From: Rickettsiales bacterium
GTDB taxonomy: Bacteria; Pseudomonadota; Alphaproteobacteria; Methylaequorales; Methylaequoraceae
DNA: 7,545 nt
NCBI GenBank assembly: GCA_002710765.1
Contig: PALK01000040.1
Span: 24,202 to 31,746, forward strand
Direction: 5' to 3'
Position numbers and translations under genes: made by a program. Of the stretch, positions 7,270 to 7,545 are shown piece by piece; the first letter of the stretch is position 1; each line of letters starts with the position of its first letter. Below the pieces are notes generated by a model that made no database searches, was not told the origin of the DNA, and was given only the letters and a program-made list of their open reading frames with translations.

Positions 7270-7279
7270 AAAATAAAAA

Positions 7280-7285
7280 GAAGGG
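7280..7285 (+). promoter_or_regulatory. Ribosome binding site of the truncated 3' SDR gene
   Basis: GAAGGG lies nine bases before the ATG at 7295, in the 25-base gap after the methyltransferase. This is the longest intergenic gap in the window, and the site is the best Shine-Dalgarno match seen. It supports the downstream start and suggests that gene is translated independently of gene 7. Confidence 0.65.
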
Positions 7286-7294
7286 TTATTTATT

Positions 7295-7545
7295 ATGTCA
7301 GGAAAGAAATACGTAGTTATTGGAGCGGGCGGTTCATTTGGAATTCATACATGCTTTTATCTTTTAGAACATGCTGAACCTAAAAAAGTCATAGGTATTG
7401 GAAGAAACCCACTGAGAGAAGAACCATTTTCACTTAATATTAATAAATTACAAAGGTATGAATATCACGCAAGACATATTTATCACGAACAAGATTTACT
7501 TTTTGAATTACTTGATGAAGAAAAACCTGATGTAATAATAAATTT
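7295..7545 (+). CDS. N-terminal part of an NAD(P)-binding Rossmann/SDR protein, cut by the window edge
   Basis: The frame is open from ATG 7295 to the end of the window: 83 complete codons plus two bases, with no stop. The product begins MSGKKYVVIGAGGSFGIHT, containing a GxxGxxG NAD(P)-binding loop (G10, G13, G16), followed by a second strand VIGIGRNPL. DLLFELLDEEKPDVIIN then matches the third helix and fourth strand of extended SDRs such as GDP-mannose 4,6-dehydratase, where an (A/G)AQ-like motif would follow. The start is backed by a good Shine-Dalgarno site. The catalytic residues lie outside the window, so whether it is an epimerase, dehydratase or reductase cannot be told. It would be the fourth SDR-fold protein of the run. 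Confidence 0.82.
   Translation, partial: MSGKKYVVIGAGGSFGIHTCFYLLEHAEPKKVIGIGRNPLREEPFSLNINKLQRYEYHARHIYHEQDLLFELLDEEKPDVIIN

Noticed and set aside
7262..7294. TTAATTAA palindrome and A-rich stretch after gene 7 as a terminator
   Set aside because: The palindrome is AT-only and too short for a stable stem, there is no U-tract after a hairpin, and a ribosome site for the next gene follows at once.

Overview
The window is a very AT-rich, densely packed stretch of bacterial DNA carrying eight genes, all on the + strand. Seven are complete and the last runs off the 3' edge. Gaps between genes are -4, 2, 12, 9, 2, 2 and 25 bases, so the layout looks like one operon. Codon use leans strongly to A/T-ending codons (AGA for Arg, AAA for Lys), TAA stops predominate, and long adenine runs are common. 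This fits a streamlined AT-rich marine bacterium such as a SAR11/Pelagibacterales member, or a similar low-GC lineage. That is an inference from composition and gene content: no rRNA, tRNA or marker gene is present to settle it.

Layout: (1) 8-1003, extended-SDR NAD-dependent epimerase/dehydratase; (2) 1000-1983, second extended SDR of the GalE type, overlapping gene 1 by ATGA; (3) 1986-3536, two-domain protein with an N-terminal HxGH nucleotidyltransferase and a C-terminal PfkB-type sugar kinase, the reverse of the classical HldE order; (4) 3549-4463, Gfo/Idh/MocA oxidoreductase with a TTG start; (5) 4473-5732, UDP-glucose/GDP-mannose dehydrogenase-family protein lacking the catalytic cysteine motif; (6) 5735-6607, extended SDR lacking the YxxxK pair; (7) 6610-7269, class I SAM-dependent methyltransferase; (8) 7295 to the edge, start of a fourth SDR/Rossmann protein with the clearest Shine-Dalgarno site in the window.

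Taken together this looks like part of a surface-polysaccharide (LPS O-antigen or capsule) cluster that makes one or more unusual nucleotide-activated sugars. Gene 3 would phosphorylate a sugar and charge it to an NDP-sugar. The SDRs, the Gfo/Idh enzyme and the UGD-like protein would oxidise, epimerise or reduce it, and gene 7 would methylate it or a related intermediate. No glycosyltransferase, flippase, polymerase, aminotransferase or transporter lies in the window, so the cluster must continue outside it and the sugar cannot be named.

The most unusual feature is the adjacent pair 5 and 6. Both keep the fold-defining sequence of well-known enzyme families but have replaced residues considered essential for the canonical reaction. 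No mobile element, CRISPR array, RNA gene or convincing terminator was found, and there is no gene-free stretch longer than 25 bases.
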